In this document: positions 41,999 to 53,670 of the stretch, piece by piece
Position numbering within the stretch: the first letter of the stretch is position 1
How the letters are laid out: each line of letters opens with the position of its first letter
From: Tretioscincus oriximinensis
Lineage: Eukaryota; Chordata; Lepidosauria; Squamata; Gymnophthalmidae
Assembly: GCA_022410635.1 (NCBI GenBank)
Contig: JAJVDF010000207.1
Coordinates: forward strand, 797,256-861,255
Length of the DNA: 64,000 nt
Reading direction: 5' to 3'
Notes under the pieces: generated by a model
Database searches by the model: none
The model's input: the letters and a program-made list of their open reading frames with translations, nothing else
Told to the model about the DNA's origin: nothing
Program-made: the position numbers and the translations under genes

Positions 41999-43299
41999 TC
42001 TGATCTTCTGCTTCCTACAAAGTCATCTATAAATTCAAATATGCTCTTCAAGTTGAATTTTCAGAATCAGCAGNCCTCCTCTGGAGAGAGGTTGAAAAGA
42101 ACTTAAGAGACACTCTCCATATTATGTGAAGAATTTTGAGGAGAGCCACTCCAGCAATTTGGAAGCCTTCCAAAGCAGCTTGTAATGAACCACCAACTTT
42201 AGAAAGATGGATGTGACATGATGTGAATGTCTTCCTCACAATATTAGAGCAGAATTCCCTGAAGCAATATTAAACCTTTGAAGACAAACCATAAACCTGG
42301 AATAGACATTTGATTGCAATGGTTTTATTATTATTGAAAGTATTCACAATTACAACAAGAGCCCTCTAAACAAGCCAAGTCTGTTCATAGATATATCTAA
42401 TGCTGAGGGACATCGATTCAATAGCTCCCAAAGAAGCATTTGTCTGCCTCCAGAAATGCAATAGATCTTTTTGGTGTGACACTAGTAAGAGTCATAGGGG
42501 AGCAAACGGGCCCATCATCCCTGGTGCAAGACTTGAGGGGATCCCAGAGCTTGAGCCTTCCTCCCACCTTTGTCCCATGACTTAATTTTAAAGCCTTAAC
42601 TTTGACCTTGAATACACTGGGAATGGGGAAAGCCTTCTCCTCTCCATATATTATGTCGGGTCTGTTGGGCAGTGCAGGGAGGCAAGGGTTTCTTCTTGCA
42701 CCAGGAATGGAGACAAAGGTGGGCTAGATAAGTGGGCTTGGACGGGAGGGGTACATTGGATGCTTGCACCTGCAGAGAGAATGCCATATGTGTTCCCAGA
42801 AGTAAAGAATTTGGGGAGTCACCACGGGCACTGCAACACCAGAATTCTTGGCTATCAGTAATGAGCATGAAAGGAAGAGCCAAAGGCTGCAGGCAGAGTC
42901 AATAATCCATCTGAAAGTCAAAGTTCTATTGCATTTGCCTCACCAGCCTGTTAGATAAAATGGCAGAATGTGGGGTTTAAAGCCATTTATCTGGGTTATC
43001 AGTAAACTGGGAAAGCCAGTTTTCACACTGGGATATAGGGTTAAATCAGAAAGGCTATGCTGTAAGGATATTTTTAGTGAGAAACTATGAGAATATTGAG
43101 GTTTGTTTACATTCCCATAAGCTTCCCCTCACCTCATAAAAGGGGTGTGTGAAATATGATATTGGCAGCAGACTAACTAATAGCATTTGGGACGAGGAAC
43201 TACGGAACTGCCTCTTGACAACCAGCAAACAAAATGGCTGCCAGGAGAGAAGTGCCAACCATGGAAAATTTCATTTGCCAAGAACTGTCAGGATTAAAA
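41999..43299. other. No recognisable feature
   Basis: A segment at 42605-42665 (GACCTTGAATACACTGGG, GGGGAAAGCCTTCTCC) loosely resembles 47865-47925, perhaps an old shared repeat. Nothing else is identified. Confidence 0.3.
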
Positions 43300-43388
43300 A
43301 AATCCGGAATAAACTATAAATGTATGAACACAACACTTTAAAGCCGGAAAATGAATGAACCAGATTATCGGGAAAATCCGGAATAAAC
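43300..43388 (+). repeat. Direct repeat pair AAAATCCGGAATAAAC
   Basis: Exact 16-bp copies at about 43300-43315 and 43373-43388 flank 57 bp that includes AAAGCCGGAAAATG. Meaning unknown. Confidence 0.7.
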
Positions 43389-43624
43389 ANGTGCTACGTG
43401 GATCACCCNGTTTCCTTTTAATGCAACTACAGAAGGGCTGATCTTTTGCAAATGAGTGCCCCAAATAAGCTTTATGTGGTCACAACTTCAGTTTCCTTCA
43501 GGGAGACTGAAAACTAAAAATTGAACCCACAATCTTATATATGTGGAGCCTGTATTTCACCACTGAGCTAACAGGCTTGTTGTGCTTGAAATAAGTACAA
43601 TTCATTTTCAGGTTTTACAACGGC

Positions 43625-45118
43625 ATGCTTGTCAGAAGTTGTTACCTATTTATAATTTGCCCTAGTGATGTCCTGCCTTCTGCAAAGGTCCATGTTAACG
43701 CCACGGACAGCTTGCTTCTGACTACTAATGTCAACCATTCAAGTCTCATTCGTAAAATAAGATGTCAAAGTGAAGAAGAGGAAATGACAGAAAATGCCTT
43801 AAGGGTGTACTTTCATAGAAGAATGCCTTCGGTGTCAGAGCATGACACTTTATTTATAAGAACTGGGCACTGATATGATTCAAATGGAAGGGATGTTTAT
43901 TGTATGTCTTCTAGCAGGCATGAAAAATTGTTCTCTTTTCCCCCTTCATAAGCATTAATGTAGTTTCAGACACTGAGAAAACAGTGGAACAAATGGACAG
44001 CATTTCATTCTTACCCCCCACCATCACCACCACTGTGTCAGCGGATTTTGAGACCTTGCCACAAAACATGATTGAAGTATATGTATTGCAAATCTCCAAG
44101 GACAACGGAATGTCAACTGTATAATTTTCAATTTACCTTCTTCTGTCAGCATGTGTCATGCCAAACTCGTATTATTTCAAGATGAAGTTATTGCAAGACG
44201 CACTCGATACTGCCTGGACTCCCTCTCTCATTTTTCACTTGATCTTGACACACAAGAAAGTTGTTAAGCTTCATATCCCAAAAGAAAATCATTCAGTGGT
44301 TTTTGCTTATACAAAGCACAACGGTAATAAATATCCCCACCACCATCACCAATGTAACCGAATTTAAAGATCCATCCATACCATCCTCTAATTCAGAACA
44401 GGCATCACAGACACTAGCATAGGAGTGGGAGAGGGGCATTTCTCCCATGTTTCTGTTGATGTCACTACAGTATCTGAAGGTAAAAACATCNGAAGAGCTG
44501 AATTGCCCCATTGATCTTTCAGCTACAGGGTATTCCAGGTAAAGGAGCTTTATGCCAAGTGGATTCTGAGTGGTTTACTGAATATGCATCATCACATGGG
44601 GCGAAGTCTTAACCATACAAGTATCAGGCACACTCACAGTACGAAACCCCATGGAGAGGCAATCTCTCACAAGACTGAATTGGCTTTCATATCTATGACT
44701 TGGGCCCCAAATGTCTTAGAAAAGCCTTCTCCTATATCAACCTGCCNATGCCCCAAGATCTGCAGGGAAAGTCTTCCTGGCTATCCCACTATTCACAATG
44801 GTCAGTAGGGTAAGAACCTTTTGGGTGTTGACTCCTAATTATCAGGTCCACTTCTTTGACATTCTAAAGCATGTGCAAGCTTTGAGGCCAAAGCAGAGGC
44901 TATCCCAGAAGAGCCAGCTCAGTGCGGATGATTCTATTTCCAAACCCACTCCAGCTTCAGTAAAAACTGAACTCACAATATCTTCAGTATTACGTAGTGA
45001 TCTGGTTTTGCTGAATGAGACTAATTTCTCAATTGTCATGGTAGTTTTTTTGGTAGATCCAAGAAGAAAAGTCACTAGAAAGAATCTAAAGACAGCATCA
45101 AGTTCAACGTCAAGTTAA
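43625..45118 (+). pseudogene. Possible decayed Ser/Thr-rich coding segment
   Basis: Five consecutive plus-strand open frames cover most of this interval: 43625-43873, 43922-44123, 44158-44367, 44584-44808 and 44798-45118. The predicted peptides are rich in Ser/Thr with N-glycosylation-type sequons (HVNATDSLLLTTNVNHSSL, FLPPTITTTVSADFETLP, LLNETNFSIVMVV). No known repeat overlaps. This is unlike the rest of the window. It may be a decayed exon of a large mucin-like or adhesion-receptor stalk protein, or chance. No intact start, splice sites or homologue could be shown. Confidence 0.25.
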
Positions 45119-45544
45119 TTAATTATCAAAGGTGAGATACAAGGAAGCCAGAGAAATGAATCTTATGCAGCATTAACCTCACTTGTTCTTTCACAATTGG
45201 CTTTTACAAGTGTTGATTAAACAGTTAGATTATCAGACCACAACTGAAGAATATGCATGAAAAAAGACTGTAACATTTTAGCAGAGTGCTTAGCAAATGT
45301 AATAAGGAGCTGTACATTATCTAGATAGAAACAGCAAATGTGTTAAGCTTATAATGCAGATATGATGCCTAAGCCATGTCTCTGTGTGCAATAGCTATAA
45401 ATGAAACTCCAAACTCCACAGATACGCATTTGAAATAAACCCTATCTGTGATCGCACATCTTCTTTAAAACCTTCTTCAGTCATGAAGAATGAGCTTAAT
45501 CTATTTTTTCTGGACTAAGGTTGTAGGCACATGGGGGTGGAGGG

Positions 45545-45965
45545 ATGGGGTGTTCTGAGCACGATGATGATACTGCTCCACTTGTTAATAGAGTTTTCAC
45601 AATGCACCTGGAAAAAAGGTCCTTTGCCCAACAATATACTTTAGCAGATGCTTTGCAAAATTGCTATGCCTTCAATTGAGGAAAGTGAGAAGCCTTCCTT
45701 TGTACCACCCTTTAATAGGATTACAGCAAGAAGAATTAATAGCTGGCAGAGCGTACTCAATATTTACTTCCTGATTAGTTGTCTCATAAGCCAGCAGGGA
45801 ACCATAGCTGAGCGTACTCAGTATTTACTTCCTGGTTAATTGTCTCACATGGCAGCACAGAATCACTGGCTGAGCATGCCCAGTATTTATTTCCTGGTGT
45901 CTGGCTGATTTCATGCAGATTTAGAGGCACGTGTTTTGGCTGCAGTTTACAAATGTTTCTCACAT
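45545..45965 (-). repeat. 'TGAGCATGCTCA' repeat family with triplicated motif
   Basis: Three successive units around 45745-45900 each contain GAGC(G/A)T(A/G)C(T/C)CA(A/G)TATTTA(C/T)TTCCTG, spaced 58-60 bp apart. Upstream is AATGCACCTGGAAAAAAGG, also at 2.5 kb. The tandem triplication is specific to this copy (two units at 38.8 kb). Confidence 0.65.
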
Positions 45966-46102
45966 TGTGGATTCTAAACCCATTGTGCCTGCATCATAAA
46001 TAATAATAATAAAAAACCAGACTGAGTTTATCCTTCAAGACTGGAGAAGGTTTCAAAATAGATGGGTGATCAAGGCTCCTGGACAAAAAAATGTACAGAG
46101 AC

Positions 46103-46138
46103 ATGCACCTGATGTCTCTTTGACCACATCAGGTGCAT
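46103..46138. repeat. Perfect 13-bp stem, 10-nt loop
   Basis: ATGCACCTGATGT at 46103-46115 is exactly complementary to ACATCAGGTGCAT at 46126-46138. There is no flanking T-run, so not a terminator. Confidence 0.8.
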
Positions 46139-46179
46139 CAGAAACCCAATTAAGCCTGTCAACTGATGGGGAAAACTTT

Positions 46180-46545
46180 CTATGATAAAACAGGATACGG
46201 ATCTTGTGGTTCTAGTGGACAGTTCAATGAAGGATTCAACCCAGTGTGCAACACATTTTTTTTNNAAAAAAGCAAATTCAATGNTAAGAGTGATTAGGAT
46301 GGAAACAGAAAATAAATGATGAGGCTACATTTGGAATATTTTGTGCAATTCTGGTCATCACACCTCAGAAAGGATATTGAAGAACAGGAAACAATAATCA
46401 TCAATAGCCTAGAACATCTCTCATGAAATCAGGCTACAACATCTAAGCCCTTTTGGGCGTGAAAAATGAACTTTAAGAAGTCTAAGTGAAGTGTAAAAAT
46501 CATGCATGGGGTGGAAAAGGTGGAGAGAGAAAAACTCTTCTATTG
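46180..46545 (+). mobile_element. CR1-clade LINE fragment, sense
   Basis: The region codes for a segment matching the antisense copy at 23158-24142: 'DLVVLVDSSMKDSTQCAT', then (after a T-run/NN/A-run) 'KKANSM', then CTACATTTGGAATATTTTGTG and ATCTCTCATGAAATCAGGCT. It lies head to head with the antisense copy beginning at 46553. Confidence 0.7.
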
Positions 46546-46552
46546 CAGGACA

Positions 46553-47145
46553 TAAGAATATAAGAGGAGCCCTGCTGAAACAGGCTAGGGCCCTTCTAGT
46601 CCAGGCCTTCTGTCTCACACAATGGCCCATCAATTGCATCTGGGCAGTCTGGAACAGAAGGCAAAACCTCACCAATTCCTGATGCCCTACAAATGGTACC
46701 TGTTGCTCCATCTCAGAGGCAGCATCAAGTTATCCATCCTAGTAGTTGTTTATTCTCTTGATATCCATGAACTTGTCTAATCCTCTCTTACAGCTATCCA
46801 GGCTGCTGGCTATCACCACCTCTTCTGGAAGTAAATTCCAAAGGCCGATGACCCTCTGGGTGAAAAAATACTTTCCTTTGTCTGTCCTCTATCTTCTGTC
46901 CAACAGTTTCAAGGAATGCCTCCTGGTTCTAGAGTTTTTTCTAGAAATATTTTTCTCTATGCATCTTATCCATCCCATGCATGATTTTATATATTTCAAT
47001 CAGATCACCTCTTAAACACCGTCTTTTGAGGCTGAAGTGCCTAGACANTGCAGTCTGATTTCATAATGGAGGTACTCCAGTCCCTTGGTCATTCTTGTTG
47101 CCCTTTTCTGCACCTTCTCCACAATATCTTTTTTGAGATGTGGTG
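46553..47145 (-). mobile_element. CR1-clade LINE 3' end, antisense
   Basis: 3' terminus AAGAATATAAGAGGAGCCCT, then TCTAGTCCAGGCCTTCTGTC, GGAAGTAAATTCCAAAGGCC, ATGACCCTCTGGGTGAAAAA and the coding end to CTTCTCCACAATATC. Frameshifted. Confidence 0.9.
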
Positions 47146-49661
47146 CTTGTGGATGCAACCTTTCATGTCCTCTGGGAACCAACTTATTGAAAATAGTTTT
47201 GACTGCAGCTATTCTTTCTTCCTTGTTTCTATTCTCTGCTTGATTAGGAAACAGTGAAGGGCACTTTTCATTCTTTTTTCCTAGAACATATCCAACTTCA
47301 GCTTTCCCTGCAAGTGCTCATTAAAGCTACTTTACAGATCATTTCCCCTCTTATCTGGCAATATCGACCTACTTAGGTGGTGGGCAATGATGTGAAATAA
47401 TAAATTCTAATTGCAAGATGATGGGCATTTGCTTAGAAGATGTGTAGGCAACCACTCAAACGTTGCTTCAATTAGTAAGGTTGCATCTACATGGCATTCC
47501 CTGCTCTGACTCCCCAGTATAGCACTTCAGGGCCAGGATCCATGTAGGCAAGCTCAATTTGCCCTATACCGACTCAGAATCTTGGAAGGAATATCCCTAT
47601 AGCAGTCACTTTACTGCCTGGTTTAGGGAAGACCCTTTTTTTATGTANCCTGAAATGGGTCCAGTTGAAATTGGTCTCAAACAATTGCATTGATCCCTTG
47701 TATACAGCCAAATGAAAGGGGAGGTGACTTAGTTTGCTGTGATTAAGACAGGGGCATAGTGAGGAGAAAATATCTCAAATTCTGCACTCTAGTCACCCGC
47801 AGCATAAAGGTCCCTACCAGGCCACACTTAGCTATTTCAATAAATGTGAAACAAATTTCAAATTTTGACTTTGAAAGCACCAGGAGCAGAAGGGAAAGCC
47901 CTCCCCTTCTAGTGCATCATGTCAAAGCTGATGTGATGAACACAGAAAAGCCAGATGGAAGAGCCCAGTTTAGCATTCTTCCAAACCTGTGCCTGGGGCA
48001 AAAAAAACCCCACACTAATAACTCATTCTTGAATTGTTACCTTTAAAATCAAATTCTCTCCCGTGGAACCATTGGGGACCATCATTGGGAATTACTTTAG
48101 TTCTAACTCAGAAGAGGTTTTTATCCTATCAAACTACAGCTGCGTTCTCACTAGGACAAAAAACAAGAGCAAAAGCTGTGTGGCTTTTCACTGGGTGCAT
48201 GCAGTTCCCCTATAGTCCACAGGCGGAGCAGTTTCACGATGTGTCATTTTGCAAAGCCACATGTTGCCACAATGGAGTTCTCCCTCAAAAGTGACACAGG
48301 TGCATTTTTTCCCAATTTGGGCTAACCGTGCTCTTTATTTTTGTAATTGTGGATTTGTGCAAATCCACAATTTGGACAGGATAGGGGCAGAATGGAATTC
48401 AGGAACAGGTCACTCTGAAAACAGATTACCCATCCAATGCAGCCAGAAGCCAAAATGAATCTTTTGTGGACNATGAAACAAAGCTGAAACTGAGCTGGAA
48501 ATAGAAGAAAATGGTGGAAGGAATTGAATTCACCTCGCAGTTCTCAAACCACTACTTTCACCTCCGTGAGAATGCTGCCTACAAGAACTCCAAAGTTTCA
48601 GTACCTTAGAAATCTTTGGAAGAAGATTGTTTCTGTGGCAACACCCAGATTTCAATAAGCTTTCCAATGAAAATAGGCCAGGCATCATATAATTTTCTGT
48701 AGCTAGCTGAAACATAGTTTGACTTTAGCTTCCTTTGAATGTCGTCCTGCTGCGATGATAGGATATATTTTAAGGATGTTGCATAGTGCTTTTATTGTTG
48801 TCGTGCATGTTGGAACTCAACATGGGAAGTGCTTAGATAAATAAATAGGATTGCAGTTATATAGATGCCTAAAAATGTGTTTGAAATTTGAAAGGCATAC
48901 TTATGAAGGATTCAATGTGTCTATCAAATTTAAGGTTACATCCAGAAATTGTTTATTTATTCCATTCTGAATAGTCTGGAATAAAGCACTGTTTGATTGC
49001 TTTATTTGGCAAATTAGAATATTCAACTATAATAGAATTAATAATTAAGATGTCTAGATATAATCTTAAACTACTAAATCATCTCCTGTTACCAGCCAAG
49101 ATGCAGATTGTACAAAACTGGAAGATTCATAAAACGTTAACTTGACAGGCTTAGTATAATCAATTATGGAAAATTAATTTGACTGAGGGTGTTTCTCTGC
49201 AGGTGAGAAAGAACACTGCTTAGCTGAAGGGGGACCATTTCTGACTAAAATTAATCAAAGGTTTGATACAGAAGTTCACTCCTATCATCCATTATGTGAT
49301 TAAGTTAAGGCATAAAATTATACAAGGTGTGTTACACTATGTTACCGAAATGACTCTCAAATATTTCTTTAAATCTTATTTTACTGTCTAAACAAATCTG
49401 GACTGAAGGTATAATTACGATTATAGATAGTGATACGATGAGGAAGAAGTTTAATTTTCAAAATGGTACAGTGCTTCTTGCATTCTATTTAAATATATCT
49501 CTCTTGTTAATAAAACATGAGTAGCTGATGGGCCTGATCCAAGCTCTGGGATTGGTCTTTATTCTGACCAAACCCAGTACTTGGATGGAGGATGGTGGCA
49601 TTGCAGCTTATTTCCAGTCAATGAGCAGTGGCGGCAACAGGGACTTAAGCCAGGTGGACGT
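47146..49661. other. No recognisable feature
   Basis: About 2.5 kb. 48945-49030 carries TTTATTTATTCCATTCTG and TGGAATAAAGCACTG, a diverged arm of the 17.3-kb palindrome family. Otherwise unassigned. Confidence 0.35.
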
Positions 49662-50240
49662 GCATCTGTCATGGCCATGCCTGGTCTGGAGGAGGATTCT
49701 GACTCAGAGCTTGAGGAAGCCTCCCAGCAGGCAGCCATGCCCCAGCAGCCAGGTGTTTCCCCAGAGANTGACCAGGAGGAAGAACAAGGCGAAAGTTCCA
49801 GCCTGGATAGGGTTAAAGAGTTTCTAACAGTCAGAAAAAAAGTAGGCGGAGCTTAAAAGATCCAAGAGGTTGTTGCAGAAAGGGCAGCCTGGAGATGTTA
49901 TTTAAGCCATCCTGAGCCTGACAGTATCTGCTGGAGACAATTTGTGTGTTAGTGTTTGTGTACCCAGCTTCCTTAGCAGATTTCCTGGCTTGTGTGACCT
50001 TGGATTGTTTCTTACTGTTTGGCTTTTCTCCCNCCCCTGAACTTGGATTGGTTGACTACTCTCTTTCTATTATCTTCGTATCTGCCTTCTAGTGTGAGCT
50101 TCTGTTCAGCCCACAAGGAAGGATTTTAGGGCACGATCGCAGATTTCATCTGCTCCCCCACACCAGTCTTGTGTTTCTGCCTGCTTTGTTTAGGCAGCAG
50201 AGGAGTACAGACACATTGTCCTGTGCCTCATGACAGCATC
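49662..50240 (+). mobile_element. Solo LTR with exact 5-bp target duplication
   Basis: The LTR spans 49667-50235 (569 bp). It starts TGTCATGGCC and ends GCCTCATGACA, so the ends are inverted TGTCATG/CATGACA. GCATC is duplicated at 49662-49666 and 50236-50240. It contains a purine-rich GAGGAGGATTCTGACTCAG segment and GATGTTATTTAAGCCATCC. A 5-bp duplication and this end sequence suit Ty3/gypsy-type elements. The 90-100-codon open frames in it are incidental. No internal region remains, as after LTR-LTR recombination. Confidence 0.85.
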
Positions 50241-50567
50241 CCCCTACTTATACCAAAGCCTTCCCCACTAGTATATATACAATGGAAGTTCGAAAAAGGA
50301 GGGAGGAGAAAGGAAAATCAGATGTTTCTCTCAGGTAATGAATTAATGAATAGATTTACTGGTTTGTCCATTGACTGGATCTCATGCTCTTATCTCATCT
50401 GTCAGCTTTTTCATGTTCTTGGTACTCTTCCAAAATATCTGAGTATTAGCAAGCATTCAACCCCTTCCCTTGTGCTTGCTGACGTCTGGATGTTTTGGAG
50501 GGGAATGATAATGTAGCAGCAGATGGAAGTAAGGTATCAGGATTGCAAGAACATTCATATCAGTGTT

Positions 50568-50800
50568 GGATCTTCCATAAGAACAGAAGAGGGGCCAGAG
50601 ACCATCTAGCCCAGCATTCTGTCTGAATTAGTGGCCCAGCAATTGCACTTGGTCAGTCTCAAGCAGAAGAAGGCAGAACCTTCACATGTTCTTAACTTCC
50701 TGACAATGAGGAAAATTGCATGTTTCACCATCCTGGACATAGTATCAAGACATCCATTTTAGTGGCTATTCCTATCTTACAACTTTCCATAGACCAGTGA
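50568..50800 (-). mobile_element. CR1 3' end, antisense
   Basis: ATAAGAACAGAAGAGGGGCC, ATCTAGCCCAGCATTCTGTC and CAAGACATCCATTTTAGTGG follow CR1 3' UTR order, with a deletion before TCCATAGACCAGTGA. Confidence 0.8.
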
Positions 50801-51159
50801 TCCGTAGAGGTGCTAAGCAGTCAACAAGGAGCCGGCTATGACTCAGCCGTACCCAATAACAGCGCCCATGGATACAATCCATGGATTGTAACAGGGGACA
50901 TCTGGACTTTTGTCTAAGACAACAAGTTATCTTGGTTTCACACCTTATTACAAACTCTGGGAAATTTCAAGTAACAAAGTAAAGACATTTGGAGTTTTTG
51001 CGCACTTACCTTCAGAGAATAGTATCTAGAAATCATTCTCGTGCACTGCCTGTGGAAGAATGTTTCCTATTTTTCACATACGCCTAAGAAGAAGTATTCC
51101 TGGTCCCTGCTCAGGGTTACATGCCTGGCAGTTCCCCACTTTCACAGCAATGGAGTGAA

Positions 51160-51488
51160 AATGTATATTACATGCAGAAGAAGAGGAAGAAAGGGGAGGA
51201 GAAAGAGGAGGAGGAGAACTTGGTTTTTATACCTCNCTTTTCTCACCCAAAGGGACTCAAAGCAACTTACAAACTTATTTTTTGTACAAACGCTTACATT
51301 CTATCTTCCCCACCATACTGTGATGGTTCTCATTTATCTAATTGTAATTTCTTGCTCTTAAAAAGCTAGATTGGCTAGAGCTGGGGCCAGTAGAGGGTGC
51401 TCACCCTTCTCCACAGCCAACACAGAACTACAAACTCAATATCTCTGTTGAAATACCAGGGCTCATAACCTCTGTACCACTGTGCCCA
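51160..51488 (-). mobile_element. tRNA-derived SINE, family 2, near complete
   Basis: Purine-rich tail at 51172-51222 (GAAGAGGAAGAAAGGGGAGG). Then TTTTCTCACCCAAAGGGACT, AACGCTTACATTCTATCTTC, and the head region TCATAACCTCTGTACCACTG at the right. Antisense. Confidence 0.85.
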
Positions 51489-51559
51489 AAAGACCTGGAG
51501 TACAGCAGTCACACCTTATGAAGAAATGTTTCCATGGTGCAGGTATGTTTGTAGACTCC

Positions 51560-51720
51560 TTAAAAGCAGGATATCTAGCAGGGGATTTTCATAGCACCTT
51601 AGAGACTGACAAAAACAGCATGAGCTTTTGTAGGCAAATCTGCATCTTCAGATACTCAAAAGCAACCAAGTTTAAAAATGTTTTGGGAGTTGATCCGGGA
51701 GAAGTGAAGCAATTAGCCAT
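51560..51720. repeat. 'CACCTTAGAGACTAACAA' repeat fragment
   Basis: ATAGCACCTTAGAGACTGAC, AGCATGAGCTTTTGTAGGC and CTGCATCTTCAGATACTC match a common sauropsid interspersed repeat ('GCACCTTAAAGACTAACAAA ... AAGCTTTCGTG') from my knowledge. I am not sure of its class. Confidence 0.6.
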
Positions 51721-51779
51721 GTGAATGCTCTGTTCCTGTTTTTTGAAAGGAAAAAAAAACACTTTAAGGTTATCTGACA

Positions 51780-52140
51780 AGTGTGATTTAAAATACTGGC
51801 TCTGAAGAGCACCCCAGCCTCAGCAATCAACGCTCAAACTAAAAGTTGCAATTATGCTGTAAAAAGAATTCTTGCAAGTGTTCTTATTACAACAAACGTA
51901 AAACGGTTTCCTTTGTCGTCTGCCCTCCCACCCCCATTGTCTACATTTTGGAACAAATTATTAAAACCATCCAAAAAGGATTCAGGGGAGTTCAGACTCT
52001 TGCAATCTCTAATAGAAAAGATTTGTTATAGGCTCTTTCTCTCTTTAACGTATTTAAAATATGCTAGAGTTCTTCTCTTAATGTCAGAAGCTCTGCACAA
52101 TTAATTAATATGAAAGCTCTTTTATTATCTCTAAATAATC
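51780..52140. other. Low-repeat block, candidate conserved non-coding element
   Basis: Unique-looking AT-rich sequence including AAGTTGCAATTATGCTG and TGCACAATTAATTAATATG. No repeat recognised. Conservation untested. Confidence 0.22.
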
Positions 52141-52534
52141 AAAAACCTCTGTTAGACTCTTTGCAAATGAACATGCACGTTTCTTCTGGGGATGCGCTTA
52201 TTGTCTCCTTCTGGGACTGATTTATGCGTTGTGAGTTGATACTAACTCCCAGATTTAGCATCCTTTGCAAGTGTCCGATGTATGTGAGTAGAGTGATANC
52301 TGACAGTCCAGCCATATTGCATCTAGGGTCTGTTTCACACTTGACCTTATTCTGTTCCAGAAAGTGGTCTAAGGGACTTACTGTCCACATGCCATTCTGG
52401 ACTAGCACAGGCATTCTCTTCTCCTTCTTAACAGTAGGATGTTCAATGCCCTGCCACAGTTGCCACTTATTCCTGTAACAACTCTTACACTACTTGTAAA
52501 GAACATCCTTGGACAATTCCAACCTTGCTGATCA

Positions 52535-52660
52535 TACACTTGCTGATTTCAAAGAAATAGCCATGGTAGTCTTTGTTCAAAAAGTGCAGCCAGGGGGAGC
52601 TTGTAACACTCTGGGGACTAACAAGAGGAAGATAGGCAGTATGAACATTCATAGACAAGT
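52535..52660. repeat. 'TTTCAAAGAAATAGC' repeat
   Basis: GATTTCAAAGAAATAGCCAT, GAGCTTGTAACACTCTGGGG and ACTAACAAGAGGAAGAT. Parallel copies near 4.45 and 61.65 kb. It may be the other half of the 'GACTAACAA' repeat. Confidence 0.55.
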
Positions 52661-53170
52661 CTAGGGCTTCCACCATATGAGTGGCCATGCAGCCATTTTA
52701 GTGGCACCCCTCTGCCCGCTCTTTTCTGAGATACCTCGTGCTGCTGCNTGTCAGCTCCATGAGAAGACTGGACAGCAACATCTGGGATTCTCACCTCCCA
52801 CTTACGCGGGTCCTGGCAGCCTCCGCACGTGCTCAAGTGATCTCATTTCCTGTTGCTGTTTCTGGGAACACCCTCATAAATGATGTCTTTCTGGTTTCTG
52901 TTTATAAAAGGAGGCAGGGCCTCGGTGGGGTTTGGGGTGGGGAGGGCAGAGAACTGATTATGAAATTATTTGAATCCCACTACTGGTCTAACTCCTGCTA
53001 ATAAACTTCATCTACACCAGAAGGAAGATATTTCCAGCTTACCAGAGGATGCATTTTGGCAGCACAACACATGGTGCCAAAACNAGTCTCCCCCACAAGA
53101 ATCTAAAACCAGCAACTTTTGTTTGAGGGTTTGAGGAGGTTCAGGCTGGCTCAAAAACTTGTACAAACCT
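52661..53170. other. No recognisable feature
   Basis: GC-richer than its surroundings at 52680-52960; no repeat or gene recognised. Confidence 0.3.
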
Positions 53171-53172
53171 CT

Positions 53173-53670
53173 GGTTAAGAACATAAGAAGAACCTTATCG
53201 AATTGGGCCAGAGCCCATCTACTCCAGCATTCTGTCTCACGCAGAGGCCCACCCAGATGCACCTGGGCAGTCTGAACAGAAGGAGGCAAAATATGCACCT
53301 GTTCATGACCCCCTGCAAATGGTATTTCAGGAGTACTGCCTGTTGCTCCATCCTGGAGGCAGCATCCAGACATCATCCTAGTAACCATTTATACCCTTGG
53401 TGTCCAGTCTGGTCCTGTCTTGAAGCTATCCAAGTTGTTGGCTACCACCTTTTCAGGAAGTAAATTCTACAGGCCGATGGCCCTCTGGGTGAAAAAATAC
53501 TTTCCTTTGTCTGTTTTCACTCTCAAGGATGCCCCCTGGTTCTACTGTTATGTGATAGAGAAAACATTTTTTCTCTATTTACTCTCTCCCTCCCATGCAT
53601 GATTTTGTACACTTCAATCAGATCACCTCTCAAACATCATCTTTCGAGGCTGAAGAGGCCCAGACTGTTC
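53173..53670 (-). mobile_element. CR1-clade LINE 3' end, antisense
   Basis: GTTAAGAACATAAGAAGAAC (3' end), AGATGCACCTGGGCAGTC, GGCCCTCTGGGTGAAAAAAT, then coding end to TTTCGAGGCTGAAGAGGCCC. Truncated near 53670. Confidence 0.9.

Noticed and set aside
49528..49856. Acidic protein-coding frames of 91-99 codons
   Set aside because: They lie across the start of a solo LTR with exact target duplication, whose U3 is purine-rich.
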